DNA of 64,000 nt from Roseateles sp. YR242. Lineage in GTDB: Bacteria; Pseudomonadota; Gammaproteobacteria; Burkholderiales; Burkholderiaceae_C. Every line of letters begins with the position of its first letter. Within the stretch, counting starts at the first letter, position 1. A program made the translations under genes and the position numbers. Where the stretch lies: the NCBI RefSeq assembly GCF_900109745.1, contig NZ_FOAV01000003.1, positions 186,001 to 250,000 on the forward strand, in the 5' to 3' direction. Positions 43,575-52,024 of the stretch are shown piece after piece. The notes beneath the pieces were generated by a model that saw nothing but the letters and a program-made list of their open reading frames with translations, made no database searches and was not told the DNA's origin.

Positions 43575-44180
43575 TTACGGCTCGTCCATTTCTCCTGCAC
43601 GAGCAGCACACTTTTTCATGTCTAGCGAGAATTCAATCGGTTTGCGTGCGCGGGTTCTACCGAACGAAAATCCATCGCCTTTTTCAGTCAACAACCTGTA
43701 CTCCCTCAGGGTCGCAATTTGATCAGCCTCATTCAACTTTCTAAAAGCCAAACAACTTATTTTCGATGGCGGCGACAAATTTCGCAGGCTATTCTTCGCC
43801 AACAATGGACTCTCATAGAGCCCCTCCTCCTCAATAACCGTAAAACTTCCGACCACCTTATCGGGACGAGACAATCGCTGCTTTGCCGATGCATCGCGGA
43901 TGACCATTGAATCGCCCAATGTCAATTTTGCAATTTCCGCAATCTGTTCTTCGCGCAGCAAAAGAAACACCTTTATTCGATCATGATAGTCCGCAATTGC
44001 GCGGGGATCATATATAACGACAGCATTACCATAGGAATCAAAAGCCGCAGCCACCAAAAAATCGTTTGTCGCAAAAGGAATCCAATTTGTACTATGAGCG
44101 ACCCGTGGAACCAGTTGTGCCTCTGCAAAATCCAAAAGGCCGAACAACATTGCAAGAGCAACACCAAAATAGCGTACCAT
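43575..44180 (-). CDS. Hypothetical secreted protein, low G+C
   Basis: 201 residues, not recognised. The N-terminus (MVRYFGVALAMLFGLLDFAEAQ) is a signal peptide. The mature part is mixed alpha/beta with VIYDPRAIADYHDRIKVFLLLREEQIAEIAKL (charged helix) in mid-protein and a basic tail. Codon use is rich in A/T-ending codons, unlike the rest of the window. It starts 2 bases after the upstream gene, so the pair forms one operon, probably acquired horizontally. Confidence 0.72.
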   Translation of the reverse strand: MVRYFGVALAMLFGLLDFAEAQLVPRVAHSTNWIPFATNDFLVAAAFDSYGNAVVIYDPRAIADYHDRIKVFLLLREEQIAEIAKLTLGDSMVIRDASAKQRLSRPDKVVGSFTVIEEEGLYESPLLAKNSLRNLSPPSKISCLAFRKLNEADQIATLREYRLLTEKGDGFSFGRTRARKPIEFSLDMKKCAARAGEMDEP

Positions 44181-44182
44181 GG

Positions 44183-44620
44183 CTAATCTCCATTACAATT
44201 TTGGAATTTAAGCTTCTTCTCCGCTGCTGCCGCTTCTGTCTGCGCAGTTACCATCACGCGCTCAATATTTTTGATGTCGAGCTCGAGCCTTCGAAGTTCA
44301 GCGCCATCTGAAGAATCCAAAATTTTTTTGTTCTTCTTTTCAAATAGCTGGTCTAGTTGCCGCGTGAGCCTTTGGATATCTTGCTCGGCTTGTTTCGCGC
44401 GAAAACTCTCCTGTTGTGCAATAAGACTGGTGGTCGCAAAACACTTGAATTCGCTCAATTGTTGGCGGGTTGCAAAATAGCCGCCGATCCAGGCGATGGC
44501 TCCGCCGATCACAACTACGGCGCCAATGAGTTCTTTTAGCTGAAAAACTGAAGTCAAGAATCCTCCTGATGGGGCAGCAGGCTCCAGCTTATGCGCTTGC
44601 AAATCTTTCTGGGTGGCCAT
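44183..44620 (-). CDS. Hypothetical membrane-anchored coiled-coil protein, low G+C
   Basis: 145 residues, not recognised. One membrane segment (about 30-50, ELIGAVVVIGGAIAWIGGYFA) is followed by a long charged helix (about 60-135) with heptad-like pattern (QDIQRLTRQLDQLFEKKNKK, LRRLELDIKNIERVMV), likely a coiled coil. Short N-terminal cytoplasmic tail. First gene of the two-gene low-G+C unit; the design suggests a scaffold holding the secreted partner at the envelope, or a remnant of phage or plasmid origin. Confidence 0.72.
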   Translation of the reverse strand: MATQKDLQAHKLEPAAPSGGFLTSVFQLKELIGAVVVIGGAIAWIGGYFATRQQLSEFKCFATTSLIAQQESFRAKQAEQDIQRLTRQLDQLFEKKNKKILDSSDGAELRRLELDIKNIERVMVTAQTEAAAAEKKLKFQNCNGD

Positions 44621-44849
44621 TTTTATCCCGTCTTCTTAATGAACAGACATGAAGGACTCAGTATTACAGTCAGCTGTAGATTACGCTTACCTGCTGTGAT
44701 TGACATACACAACATGTATGACGAGCGGCAATGTCTAGGGAGCGCCTCCACGCCCGCCATTAGCACGCGGCGCAGAAACTTGGTTGCTAGTCTAGAAATA
44801 TGGCGATTCCGGGCTCTCGAATTCGGCTCGGAAAAATAGCCGATTCAAT

Positions 44850-45278
44850 CTATTGAAGCCGGCGATCGCGACAGATCGACTCGACCGCAACTGCTGGCGA
44901 CGTTGGTCGACGAGGTCCTTCAGGACTTGATGCGCCGCGGTAGAGCTCCGCCTGCGCGAACAAGCGCGCTGGCCAGCTTCAAGTTCTCATCGGCCTTGCG
45001 CAGCTCACGAACCTCACGCTCAAGCCGCTTCACGCGTCGGGCCTCCGTGGTCGTCGTCACGCCTTCACGAACCCCGGCACCGACCCCCGTGCGCTTGACC
45101 CATTCATTGAATGAACGTCTGTGGCACGCAGCCAATGTTGGGCGCGATGAACTGAATAGCAGCCCACGGCGTACTCCCCTCGCTGCTCCTGCACCATCCT
45201 CACGGCTCGCTCGCGGATCTCGAGCGAGAACTGTGCGACTTGCTCATGGCTCAATCCTTTCCGGGTCGTGGTCCTCAT
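44850..45278 (-). pseudogene. IS3-family transposase remnant (orfA and start of orfB)
   Basis: Broken IS3/IS407-group insertion sequence. OrfA begins at 45278 with MRTTTRKGLSHEQVAQF and LEIRERAVRMVQEQRGEY; the match then moves to a second frame (AAIQFIAPNIGCVPQTFI) and to a third (EWVKRTGVGAGVREG, then leucine-zipper-like RVKRLEREVRELRKADENLKLASA) down to 44920. OrfB-like GVESICR follows near 44870 before homology fades. At least two frameshifts make it dead. It marks the right part of the low-G+C island. Confidence 0.85.
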
Positions 45279-45425
45279 CAAAACCCAGTGCGGCTGAGAC
45301 GTCGCCCACGACGGTACCCAGGCGCTCGCCAGCGGCGCCGGAGTGTGCCAACAAGCGGCGTAGAGGTCGCTCGGCATGCGGGCCTCCAAGAATTTCTCGT
45401 AAATGCCAGAGCACGACTCTCCCGC

Positions 45426-45722
45426 CTACTCCGGTTTCAGTGACGCCACCAAACCGGACTGCGCCAACTGTTCCGCCGCCCGCTCCATCTCTGCCCTCGT
45501 CACGGACCGAACGATCACCAGATTGGGCTCGAAGAACACACGGCCGTTCTCAAGCTCACTTTCGATCTCCTGGCCGAGGCGTGTCGAGTCGTAGAAGTTC
45601 AGACGATATTGCTTCTCGGCGACGGTTATCAGCGCCTCTGAGAACCATCCCTTCGCCGCCACTTCCCATTCGTAGTCCGCAAAGTCGGACGGCAAGGTCA
45701 ACGAATGACTCGACATGCCCAC
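45426..45722 (-). CDS. Small hypothetical protein, 98 residues
   Basis: Not recognised. Soluble protein with FADYEWEVAAKGWFSEALITVAEKQYRLNFYDSTRLGQEI, then RVFFEPNLVIVRSVTRAEMERAAEQL, a beta-rich then helical layout. GTG at 45722 has GAGG at fair spacing; ATG at 45716 is two codons further in and equally possible. It lies between the IS remnant and the aminotransferase gene, with composition closer to the host genome than the low-G+C pair. Could be an immunity-type or orphan small protein; no evidence for either. Confidence 0.68.
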   Translation of the reverse strand: MGMSSHSLTLPSDFADYEWEVAAKGWFSEALITVAEKQYRLNFYDSTRLGQEIESELENGRVFFEPNLVIVRSVTRAEMERAAEQLAQSGLVASLKPE

Positions 45723-45828
45723 TTTTTTCTACCTCACGCAAACGAGGCTGCTGCAATGGTCTCGTCCATTCCTTGGACGCGGGCGTTGGCAGAAGAGTTG
45801 TTGGAGTTTCTCCCCCGCATCACCCGCC

Positions 45829-47019
45829 TCAGACCACTGCGCCGATGGCGTTGGCCGTGGCCTCGACGTTGCGGGTGTTCAAACCCGCAACGCACATGCG
45901 GCCCGAGCGCAGGATGTAGACACCGAACTCCTCACGCAGCCGGTCCACCTGGGCCGCTGTAAGCCCCGTGTAGCTGAACATGCCGCGCTGGGTCAGGAAA
46001 TAGTCGAAGTTTCGGCCCGGCACCTTGGCCGACAACACTTCGAACAGTGCATTGCGCATGGCGAGGATGCGTTCCCGCATCGCCTCCACTTCACCTTCCC
46101 ACAGGGTGCGCAGGCGTGGGTCCGACAGCACCTTGGCCACCACCTGGCCACCATGATGCGGCGGGTTGGAATAGTTGCGGCGGATGGTGGACTTGAGCTG
46201 GCCCAGCACATTGCCGGCCTGCGCCGCGTCGGGGCACACCACCGACAGCGCGCCGCAACGCTCGCCATACAGGCTCATGTTCTTGGAGAAACTGTTGGCC
46301 ACCAGGAAGCTCAGGCCGGCACCGGCCAGGGCGCGCACCGCGAAGGCATCTGCCTCCAACCCATCGCCATAGCCTTGATAGGCCAGGTCCAGGAAGGCGA
46401 TCAGGTCACGTTGCTGCAGCACCGGAATGAGGGCGTCCCACTGCAGCGGCGTGAGGTCCACACCGGTGGGGTTGTGGCAGCAGGCGTGCAGCAGCACGAT
46501 GCTGCGGGCGGGCGCCTCGGACAGCGCCTGCAGCATGTCGTCAAAACGCAGGCCACCCGTGGCCGCGTCGTAGTAGGGATAGGTGCGGCATTCGATGCCG
46601 GAGCCCTCGAACACGGCGCGGTGGTTGTCCCAGGTGGGGTCGGAGAGGTAGATGGCGCTGTCGGGGAAATAGCGCTTGAGGAAGTCCGCGCCCACCTTCA
46701 GGCCGCCGGACGAGCCCACGCCCTGGATGGTGGCCACCCGCTGGTCCCGCAGGACGTCACTGTCCGGGCCGAACAGCAGCTTGCCCACCTCGGTGCGGAA
46801 GTTCGCTGCCCCTTCCATGGGCAGGTAGGGACGGGCCCCGCCCTGCTCCACCACCGCCAGTTCGGCTTGGCGAACGGAATCCAGCATCGGGATGCGGCCG
46901 TCGTCATCGAAGTAGATGCCGATGGACAGGTTGATCTTGGCCGTGCGGGGATCCTTCTGGAATGCCTCGTTGAGGCTGAGGATGGGATCGCCGGGGTAGG
47001 CGTCGACGTGCTGGAACAT
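45829..47019 (-). CDS. tyrB: Aromatic amino acid aminotransferase (class I)
   Basis: 396-residue PLP enzyme of the AspC/TyrB family, moving amino groups between aromatic or acidic amino acids and 2-oxoglutarate. [11 protein letters not shown] holds the Asn of the active site, [12 protein letters not shown] the Asp/Tyr pair and [13 protein letters not shown] the PLP lysine K246; [10 protein letters not shown] near the end carries the substrate-binding arginine. Start 47019 is set by GGAG six bases upstream. Divergent from the thioesterase gene, 140 bases away. Aspartate aminotransferase activity is also likely. Confidence 0.93.
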   Translation of the reverse strand: MFQHVDAYPGDPILSLNEAFQKDPRTAKINLSIGIYFDDDGRIPMLDSVRQAELAVVEQGGARPYLPMEGAANFRTEVGKLLFGPDSDVLRDQRVATIQGVGSSGGLKVGADFLKRYFPDSAIYLSDPTWDNHRAVFEGSGIECRTYPYYDAATGGLRFDDMLQALSEAPARSIVLLHACCHNPTGVDLTPLQWDALIPVLQQRDLIAFLDLAYQGYGDGLEADAFAVRALAGAGLSFLVANSFSKNMSLYGERCGALSVVCPDAAQAGNVLGQLKSTIRRNYSNPPHHGGQVVAKVLSDPRLRTLWEGEVEAMRERILAMRNALFEVLSAKVPGRNFDYFLTQRGMFSYTGLTAAQVDRLREEFGVYILRSGRMCVAGLNTRNVEATANAIGAVV

Positions 47020-47159
47020 GCTGAACTCCACGGTGCGGACAAAAGGCGTTGCCCATTATCCCCAGGTCCGCGCCTTCCTCCGCGAGCACCGACAATCCCG
47101 CGCACCGGCGCACAAGCGCCATCGGGGAGCCTCGGCTCCCTCCCAGAATCAGGAGACCT

Positions 47160-47567
47160 ATGTTCGACCAGACAGCATTCAATGAGCGCGGCGCCACCTG
47201 CCTGCCCGGCCACCTTGGCATCGAGATCCTGACGGTTCGCAGCGGGGCGGTGAGCGCCCGGCTGCCCGTGCGCGAGGCCGTGATGGCCCCCAACGGCTAC
47301 CTGCATGCCGGCACCGTGGTGACGCTGGCCGATACCTGCTGCGGTTATGGCTGCGTGGCCAGCCTGCCCGAGGGCGCCCAGAGCTTCACGACGGTGGAGC
47401 TGAAGTCCAACCACCTGGGCACCGCCCGGGACGGCGTGATCGAGTGCACCGCCACCGCCGTTCACATGGGCCGCACCACCCAGGTCTGGGACGCGGTGGT
47501 CACGCACAACGGCAAGACCATCGCGCTGTTCCGCTGCACGCAGATGCTGCTGTATCCGAAGGGCTGA
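47160..47567 (+). CDS. PaaI/YdiI-type hotdog thioesterase
   Basis: 135-residue hotdog-fold acyl-CoA thioesterase. The pattern LHAGTVVTLADTCCGYGC (active helix) and VELKSNHLGTARDGVIECTATAVHMGRTTQVWD (central strands) is typical of the PaaI/4HBT branch. AGGAG precedes the ATG. Probably hydrolyses aromatic or medium-chain acyl-CoA esters; the neighbouring aromatic aminotransferase suggests, but does not prove, a link to aromatic metabolism. Confidence 0.9.
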   Translation: MFDQTAFNERGATCLPGHLGIEILTVRSGAVSARLPVREAVMAPNGYLHAGTVVTLADTCCGYGCVASLPEGAQSFTTVELKSNHLGTARDGVIECTATAVHMGRTTQVWDAVVTHNGKTIALFRCTQMLLYPKG

Positions 47568-47589
47568 TCCCGGCCCACGACTTCCGCGG

Positions 47590-48909
47590 TCAGGGCTTGG
47601 CGCCCAGCGCCATCAACGCCCGCGCCACCAGCACCAGCTTGGGCGCGATGCTGTCGAGCTGAACGAATTCGGCCTGGTTGCTGTGAGCGCCAAAGCCGCG
47701 CACCCCCAGGCCTTCCACCACCGGCGCCCGCGTGGCTGCGGCCGCGAAGGCAGCGTCCGTGCCACCACCCGTCGGCACATCCCGGACCACCAGCGCCAGG
47801 CCTTGTTCGGCGGCCAGCGTGGTCAGGGTGGCTCCCAGCGCACGTGAGGCCGGGGTGGCATGCAGGGGCGGCCGGCGGCGTTCGAAGCTCAGCGAGACCT
47901 CGGACTCCGGCAGCAGCCGGTTCTGGATGCGCTTGCGCAGTTCAGCCTCGATGAGGTCGAAGTCCTCCACCCGCTCCACCCGCACATCAGCCGACGCTTC
48001 GGCCGTAGGCGGGATCATGTTGCGCACCACGCCAGACCTCGACACCGTCCAATGCACCTGCCGGCCGACCTTGGGGTCGGACAGGTCCCGTGCCTGCAGC
48101 ACCTGGTGGGAGAGCTCATACAGCGCATTCACGCCACGCTCGGGGGCCGCGCCCGCATGCGAGGCCCGCCCCTTCACCGACAAGGTGGCGGCACCAATGC
48201 CACTGGTGGCCAGGCGCAGGATGTCCGGGCCCTCGGGCCCACCACCGCCCTCAAAGGACAGGACGGCGTCATGTTCGCCCCCCAGTTGCGTGATGCGATG
48301 GCGCGAGGCGGGGGAACTGATCTCCTCGTCGCCGTTGATTAACACGGTGATCTCGCCGCAGTCCTTCCAGCCCGTGGCTTTGAGCATCGCCAGCACGTGC
48401 AGGATCGTGGCCACGCCCTGCTTGTCGTCGGCGATGCCCAGCCCATAGGCCCGTTGGCCTTCAATGCGGAAAGGCTGCTGGGCCAGCATGCCGCGCGGGT
48501 AGACGGTGTCCATGTGCGCGATCAGCAGCACCTTGCCCCGCCCCTGGCAGCCCTTGAACCGGGCCAAGACCATGGGGCCGACCTTCTCCGGTGTGTCGAA
48601 CATGCGGTAGAGGTCGGCGCCGGGTTCGAGCAGGGTCACCTCACCGCCCAGGTCCTTCAGCCGCTGGGACACCACCGCGGCAATGCGGTCCAGGCCCTGA
48701 CGGTCCGAGCTGCCGGATTCGATCTCCACCAACTGCTGCAGCGTCTTGAGCAGCGCCGGTTGTTCCTGGGCGGCCAAGGCCTGCAGGGCGGGCAAGGGCA
48801 CGGCGGCAGCAGGGGTCTGCGCATGCGCACTGATGGCAGACAGGGCCAGCAACAGGCTGGGAAGCACACCAGGAAGCAGGCGAGCGAAGCGGGAGGTCAG
48901 CGGCTTCAT
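47590..48909 (-). CDS. M20-family zinc peptidase, carboxypeptidase G2-like, exported
   Basis: 439 residues with signal peptide (about 1-28, ISAHAQ). Metal site: IAHMDTVYPRG (His and Asp), GLGIADDKQG (bridging Asp), NGDEEISS (catalytic Glu pair) and a late FGAHSNQAEF histidine; the lid domain has KGRASHAGAAPERGVNA. This matches glutamate carboxypeptidases (Pseudomonas CPG2 type), which take C-terminal Glu from folates or peptides in the periplasm. Start 48909 rests on the signal peptide; the ribosome site is weak. Convergent with the thioesterase gene. A 20-base palindrome lies upstream at 49015. Confidence 0.93.
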   Translation of the reverse strand: MKPLTSRFARLLPGVLPSLLLALSAISAHAQTPAAAVPLPALQALAAQEQPALLKTLQQLVEIESGSSDRQGLDRIAAVVSQRLKDLGGEVTLLEPGADLYRMFDTPEKVGPMVLARFKGCQGRGKVLLIAHMDTVYPRGMLAQQPFRIEGQRAYGLGIADDKQGVATILHVLAMLKATGWKDCGEITVLINGDEEISSPASRHRITQLGGEHDAVLSFEGGGGPEGPDILRLATSGIGAATLSVKGRASHAGAAPERGVNALYELSHQVLQARDLSDPKVGRQVHWTVSRSGVVRNMIPPTAEASADVRVERVEDFDLIEAELRKRIQNRLLPESEVSLSFERRRPPLHATPASRALGATLTTLAAEQGLALVVRDVPTGGGTDAAFAAAATRAPVVEGLGVRGFGAHSNQAEFVQLDSIAPKLVLVARALMALGAKP

Positions 48910-49255
48910 CGAGAGGGCCCAGGAGTGGAAAACACCGATCCTACGGGACCTCTGCATCACTCCCGCGAGCCGAGGTGGCCCTGATTCGGGATGGGGCGCA
49001 CGGCGCAGACCACAGCCATAGCGGGCGCTATGGCGAGGATTTGCAACGCGGCGGAAAGCCTGAAGCGGGGTCACAGCGGCCGCGAGGAGTCATTCAGAGG
49101 TTCATTAGGGGACACCGACGCTGACGGCGCTGCCAAACAGCCGTTGAAAGTGTTTCAGGCATGGCGGACTGTTCCGGTGGCGACCGGCCCTCTAGGATGC
49201 AAGCTCATCAACCGTCCCCCGGTCGGGCTGCTCGGCAGCGCCGGCCCGCTGCTTC
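48910..49255. other. Divergent control region, M20 peptidase / monooxygenase-like
   Basis: 346 bases with no supportable gene. Apart from the palindrome at 49015 it has only short open frames of no interest. Should hold the promoters of both flanking genes. Confidence 0.5.
49015..49034. promoter_or_regulatory. 20-base palindrome upstream of M20 peptidase gene
   Basis: GCCATAGCG-GG-CGCTATGGC, perfect 9-base arms around GG, 106 bases upstream of the peptidase start and 222 bases before the monooxygenase-like gene. Candidate operator for a dimeric repressor. Confidence 0.5.
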
Positions 49256-49597
49256 ATGAATGCCACTGCGCCCCTCCAGACTGCCACGGCCCGCACTGCA
49301 GCCACGCCGCCGCTCAGTTTCATCGCCGTATTGAAAGCCCAACCTGCGGCGCGGATAGCCATGTCCTCAGCCCTTCAGGCCCTGGTGATGCCAACCCGCC
49401 AGGAGCCGGGCTGCCTGGACTATCAGCTGTTCGAGCTGACGGACGAACCGGGCACCTTCTACATGCGCGAGTCCTTCACCGACGAACTGGCCATGGAAGC
49501 GCATCGGGCCACGCCCCATTTCCAGGCTTTTGCGGCGCAGATGGACGGCTGGCTGGCCGAACCCATGCGCCTCGTGCGGCTGACGGCCATCAACTGA
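49256..49597 (+). CDS. Antibiotic biosynthesis monooxygenase-fold (YgiN-like) protein
   Basis: 113-residue small ferredoxin-like protein. After a 20-residue Thr/Ala-rich lead come FIAVLKAQPA, SALQALVMPTRQEPGCLDYQLFEL and YMRESFTDELAMEAHRATPHFQAF, the conserved pattern of the ABM family: quinol or small aromatic monooxygenases, or haem-related enzymes, working without cofactor. An internal start is possible. Single gene; partner unknown. Confidence 0.88.
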   Translation: MNATAPLQTATARTAATPPLSFIAVLKAQPAARIAMSSALQALVMPTRQEPGCLDYQLFELTDEPGTFYMRESFTDELAMEAHRATPHFQAFAAQMDGWLAEPMRLVRLTAIN

Positions 49598-49983
49598 AGT
49601 GGATGGCCTGCCACCTGTACAGCGTCAGGCGCCAGGCAAGGTGGGCTGCCAGCACTTGTTTCTACCTATGGCGACGGCAGGGGCGATGGCCCACACAGCG
49701 CCAGGGTCACTACGTTAGGGGTGGCAGCCTGTTGCGGCATGCGGCAAGCTTGATTTCACGGCAGGCGGCACCGAGTCCCCGGACGCGGTTGCTGGCCTGA
49801 TGAGCAGCCCCTCAAGCCTCGTGCGTTCCACCATGCGCCTCACGCTTGCCCATCCGCTCACGCCCACGACCACCACCGCGCTGATTGCCGCGCTGGCGAT
49901 AGCTGCGTTCGTCATTCTGGCGGCGTGGACATCGCCCGCACTGGCTTAAGGCCAGCGCAGGTCAAGGCGGGGCCCTCAACGAC
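49598..49983. other. Mostly non-coding gap with small membrane-type frames
   Basis: 386 bases between the ABM-fold gene and the glutathione peroxidase gene. Holds the 49-codon plus-strand frame listed separately and an opposing 66-codon frame (49715-49915, minus) that is also hydrophobic at its N-terminus; at most one can be real. Nothing else seen. Confidence 0.45.
49800..49949 (+). CDS. Possible small single-span membrane protein, 49 residues
   Basis: ATG 49800 to TAA 49949. A short Ser/Thr/Arg lead is followed by a hydrophobic stretch TALIAALAIAAFVILAAW, enough for one membrane span, ending SPALA. No good ribosome site is visible. The opposing strand also codes a hydrophobic frame here, so this call is tentative. 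Confidence 0.25.
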   Translation: MSSPSSLVRSTMRLTLAHPLTPTTTTALIAALAIAAFVILAAWTSPALA

Positions 49984-50472
49984 CTATTGCGCCAGCGCGC
50001 GTTCAATATCGCCGCGCAGGGATGCCGGTGAGTCGTTGGGCGCGAAGCGTTTGATCACCTGCCCGTCCCGACCGACCAGGAACTTGGTGAAGTTCCACTT
50101 GATCACCTGGGTGCCCAGGATGCCGGGCTTTTCGCCCTTGAGCCATTGCCACAAGGGGTGGGCCTCGGCGCCGTTGACCCTGATCTTGCCCATCATCGGG
50201 AAGCTCACGCCGTAATTCAGCTGGCAGAAGGAAGCGATTTCCTCGTTGTTGCCAGGGTCCTGGCCACCAAATTCATTGCTTGGAAAACCAACGATGACAA
50301 GCCCGCGCGCCTGGAATTCCCGCCAGAGTTCCTCCAGGCCCTTGAACTGGGGCGTGAAGCCACATTCACTGGCGGTATTCACCACCAGCAGGACCCGGCC
50401 ACGGTACTGGGACAGCGGTACCTGCTCACCGGTGATGCTGACCGCGTCAAAGTCGAAGGCTGTCTGGCTCAT
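49984..50472 (-). CDS. Glutathione peroxidase (thiol-dependent)
   Basis: 162-residue thioredoxin-fold peroxidase reducing hydrogen peroxide and lipid peroxides. Active-site Cys37 in VNTASECGFTPQFKGLEEL replaces the selenocysteine of animal enzymes; GFPSNEFGGQDPG gives the catalytic Gln and KWNFTKFLV the Trp/Asn. Length is normal for bacterial BtuE-type enzymes. It stands alone, with tandem repeats upstream (50565). Confidence 0.95.
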   Translation of the reverse strand: MSQTAFDFDAVSITGEQVPLSQYRGRVLLVVNTASECGFTPQFKGLEELWREFQARGLVIVGFPSNEFGGQDPGNNEEIASFCQLNYGVSFPMMGKIRVNGAEAHPLWQWLKGEKPGILGTQVIKWNFTKFLVGRDGQVIKRFAPNDSPASLRGDIERALAQ

Positions 50473-50564
50473 GTTGGATGCTTCCCCTCGGGTTGGTGGG
50501 TGGATCGTAGCGCGCAGCGACGCTCACCGTCTGGACACACACGGACGGCACTCGCCCATCACTT

Positions 50565-50614
50565 CGGCTGATCACGACTGATCACGGCTCACCACGGCTG
50601 ATCACCGCTTGGCA
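50565..50614 (+). repeat. Five 10-bp degenerate tandem repeats
   Basis: CGGCTGATCA (50565), CGACTGATCA (50575), CGGCTCACCA (50585), CGGCTGATCA (50595) and CCGCTTGGCA (50605) between the peroxidase start and the 3' end of the EamA gene. Confidence 0.75.
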
Positions 50615-50674
50615 CGCCCGACCTGGCTGCCCCAGGCCGACGGCGGCGCCCACCGCGCGAGCCCGCCCGCGCCC

Positions 50675-51589
50675 TCAGCTCGGCCGCCGCTCCCAGGCCG
50701 CCAGCATGGCGGCCGACAAGATGGCCAGGCCGCCCAGAGCCGTGCGCAGGTCCAGCGACCCGCCGCCCAGCCACAGCGCCGACAGGGCGGCCACCGGCAC
50801 CTCGGTCAGCATCACCACTGCCGTGACGTTGGCCGGCAGCCGGGTGGCGCCATATTGCAGGGACATGTTGGAGGCGAAGAACAGCAGCGCCATGCCTGCC
50901 AGCGGCAGGCACCAAAGCGCGGAAGGCAGCCCCGGCCAGCCCACCAGGCCGCGCCCGGCCATGACGGTGGCCGCCACGCCGGCCACGATCACACCGCCGC
51001 TGAACATGGCCAGCGCCCGTGCACCAGGGCTGCTGGCCGCCTGGCGGCGCAGCATCACGTTGTTGAAGGCGAAGGTGAGGCCGCCCAACAGGCCCAGCCC
51101 GTCGGCCAGGCTGTTGGGCAGCGGCCAGCCGCCACCCGTTGGCGCCAGCACGACCCACGCACCGCCCAGGGCCAGTGCGATGCGCACGCCCGCCAGCAGG
51201 GTCAGCGGCTCCTTGAGCACCACCCGCGCCAGCAGCACGGCCCACAGCGGCATGAGATAGAAGAGCAGGACGACCCGCACCACATCGCCGGTGGCCACCC
51301 CCCAGTTGAAGGCGGTATTGGTGGTGCCCGCGGCCAGCAGCACCAGCCACAGGCCGGGCGATCGCAGCAGTTCGGCCACGGCACCGCGCTGCGTCACCAG
51401 CACCACCACCCAGGAGAGGGCATACATGATGACCGTGGTCCACAGGGGGTGCAGCCCAACGGCCTCGAACTGGCGGAATGGCCACCAGGAGAGCCCCCAG
51501 ACCAGGGCGTTGAACATGAGGGCGAGGACCGGCATGGGCAACGCGAGGGCGCGGGCTGGCGAGGGGGACGGGGCGGAGGTGACGGACAA
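50675..51589 (-). CDS. EamA/DMT-family transporter (first)
   Basis: 304-residue inner-membrane protein with about ten membrane segments in two EamA repeats, as in drug/metabolite exporters. MFNALVWGLSWWPFRQFEAVG at the N-terminal repeat and NVTAVVMLTEVPVAALSALWLGG at the second are typical. The TTG at 51589 begins the frame; the ATG at 51535 (MPVLALMFNALVW) is a credible alternative start close to the first span. Substrate unknown. Confidence 0.88.
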   Translation of the reverse strand: MSVTSAPSPSPARALALPMPVLALMFNALVWGLSWWPFRQFEAVGLHPLWTTVIMYALSWVVVLVTQRGAVAELLRSPGLWLVLLAAGTTNTAFNWGVATGDVVRVVLLFYLMPLWAVLLARVVLKEPLTLLAGVRIALALGGAWVVLAPTGGGWPLPNSLADGLGLLGGLTFAFNNVMLRRQAASSPGARALAMFSGGVIVAGVAATVMAGRGLVGWPGLPSALWCLPLAGMALLFFASNMSLQYGATRLPANVTAVVMLTEVPVAALSALWLGGGSLDLRTALGGLAILSAAMLAAWERRPS

Positions 51590-52024
51590 GATGGCGCCCG
51601 CTGGTGCGGGATTGAGCGGGTGAGTGAGCGGGTGATCCGGTGCGGTTGGGGCGGTTGGGGCGGATCAGGCGGATGATCGAGCGGATGACCGGAACGAGCG
51701 ATTGAAGCGAAATGAGTGTCAGCGGGGACATCCGCTGGGCCGGTGCACTGGAAAAGCTGCGGGGTGGAAGCGTTCAACACCCCCTCATCCGGGCGTTTGC
51801 CAGACACCTGGGAGTCGCTTTTTAGCGGGATAAGGCCATCAGGGGCTTGGATCCTGCGCGAAGCCGGCCAACAATGCCCAGGGTTTATAGCATGGCGCAA
51901 GCCCTGACCCTGACCTACAACCGGGGCGCCTCGCGCCTGTCATCCGGGTGGCCTACGCTTGGGTGAACGGCGTTGACGCTGCTGACACCGAACCGACCGA
52001 CTCGAGACATTGGGAGACCTCCTC
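51590..52024. other. Gap with short tandem repeats
   Basis: 435 bases without a supportable gene between divergent EamA and SGNH genes. The left third carries tandem repeats (51613-51681). The rest has mixed composition; no clear promoter consensus was found. Confidence 0.5.
51613..51681 (+). repeat. Tandem repeats (12 and 9 bp units)
   Basis: TGAGCGGGTGAG/TGAGCGGGTGAT (51613, 51625), then CGGTTGGGG twice (51643, 51652), CGGATCAGG (51661) and CGGATGATCGAG (51670). Directly upstream of the EamA gene's start. Confidence 0.65.

Noticed and set aside
43364-43609. 81-codon minus-strand frame at the island edge
   Set aside because: No domain, ribosome site or plausible composition; likely non-coding.
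43163-45425. tRNA or attachment-site boundary of the low-G+C island
   Set aside because: No tRNA gene or flanking direct repeats could be seen at either side.
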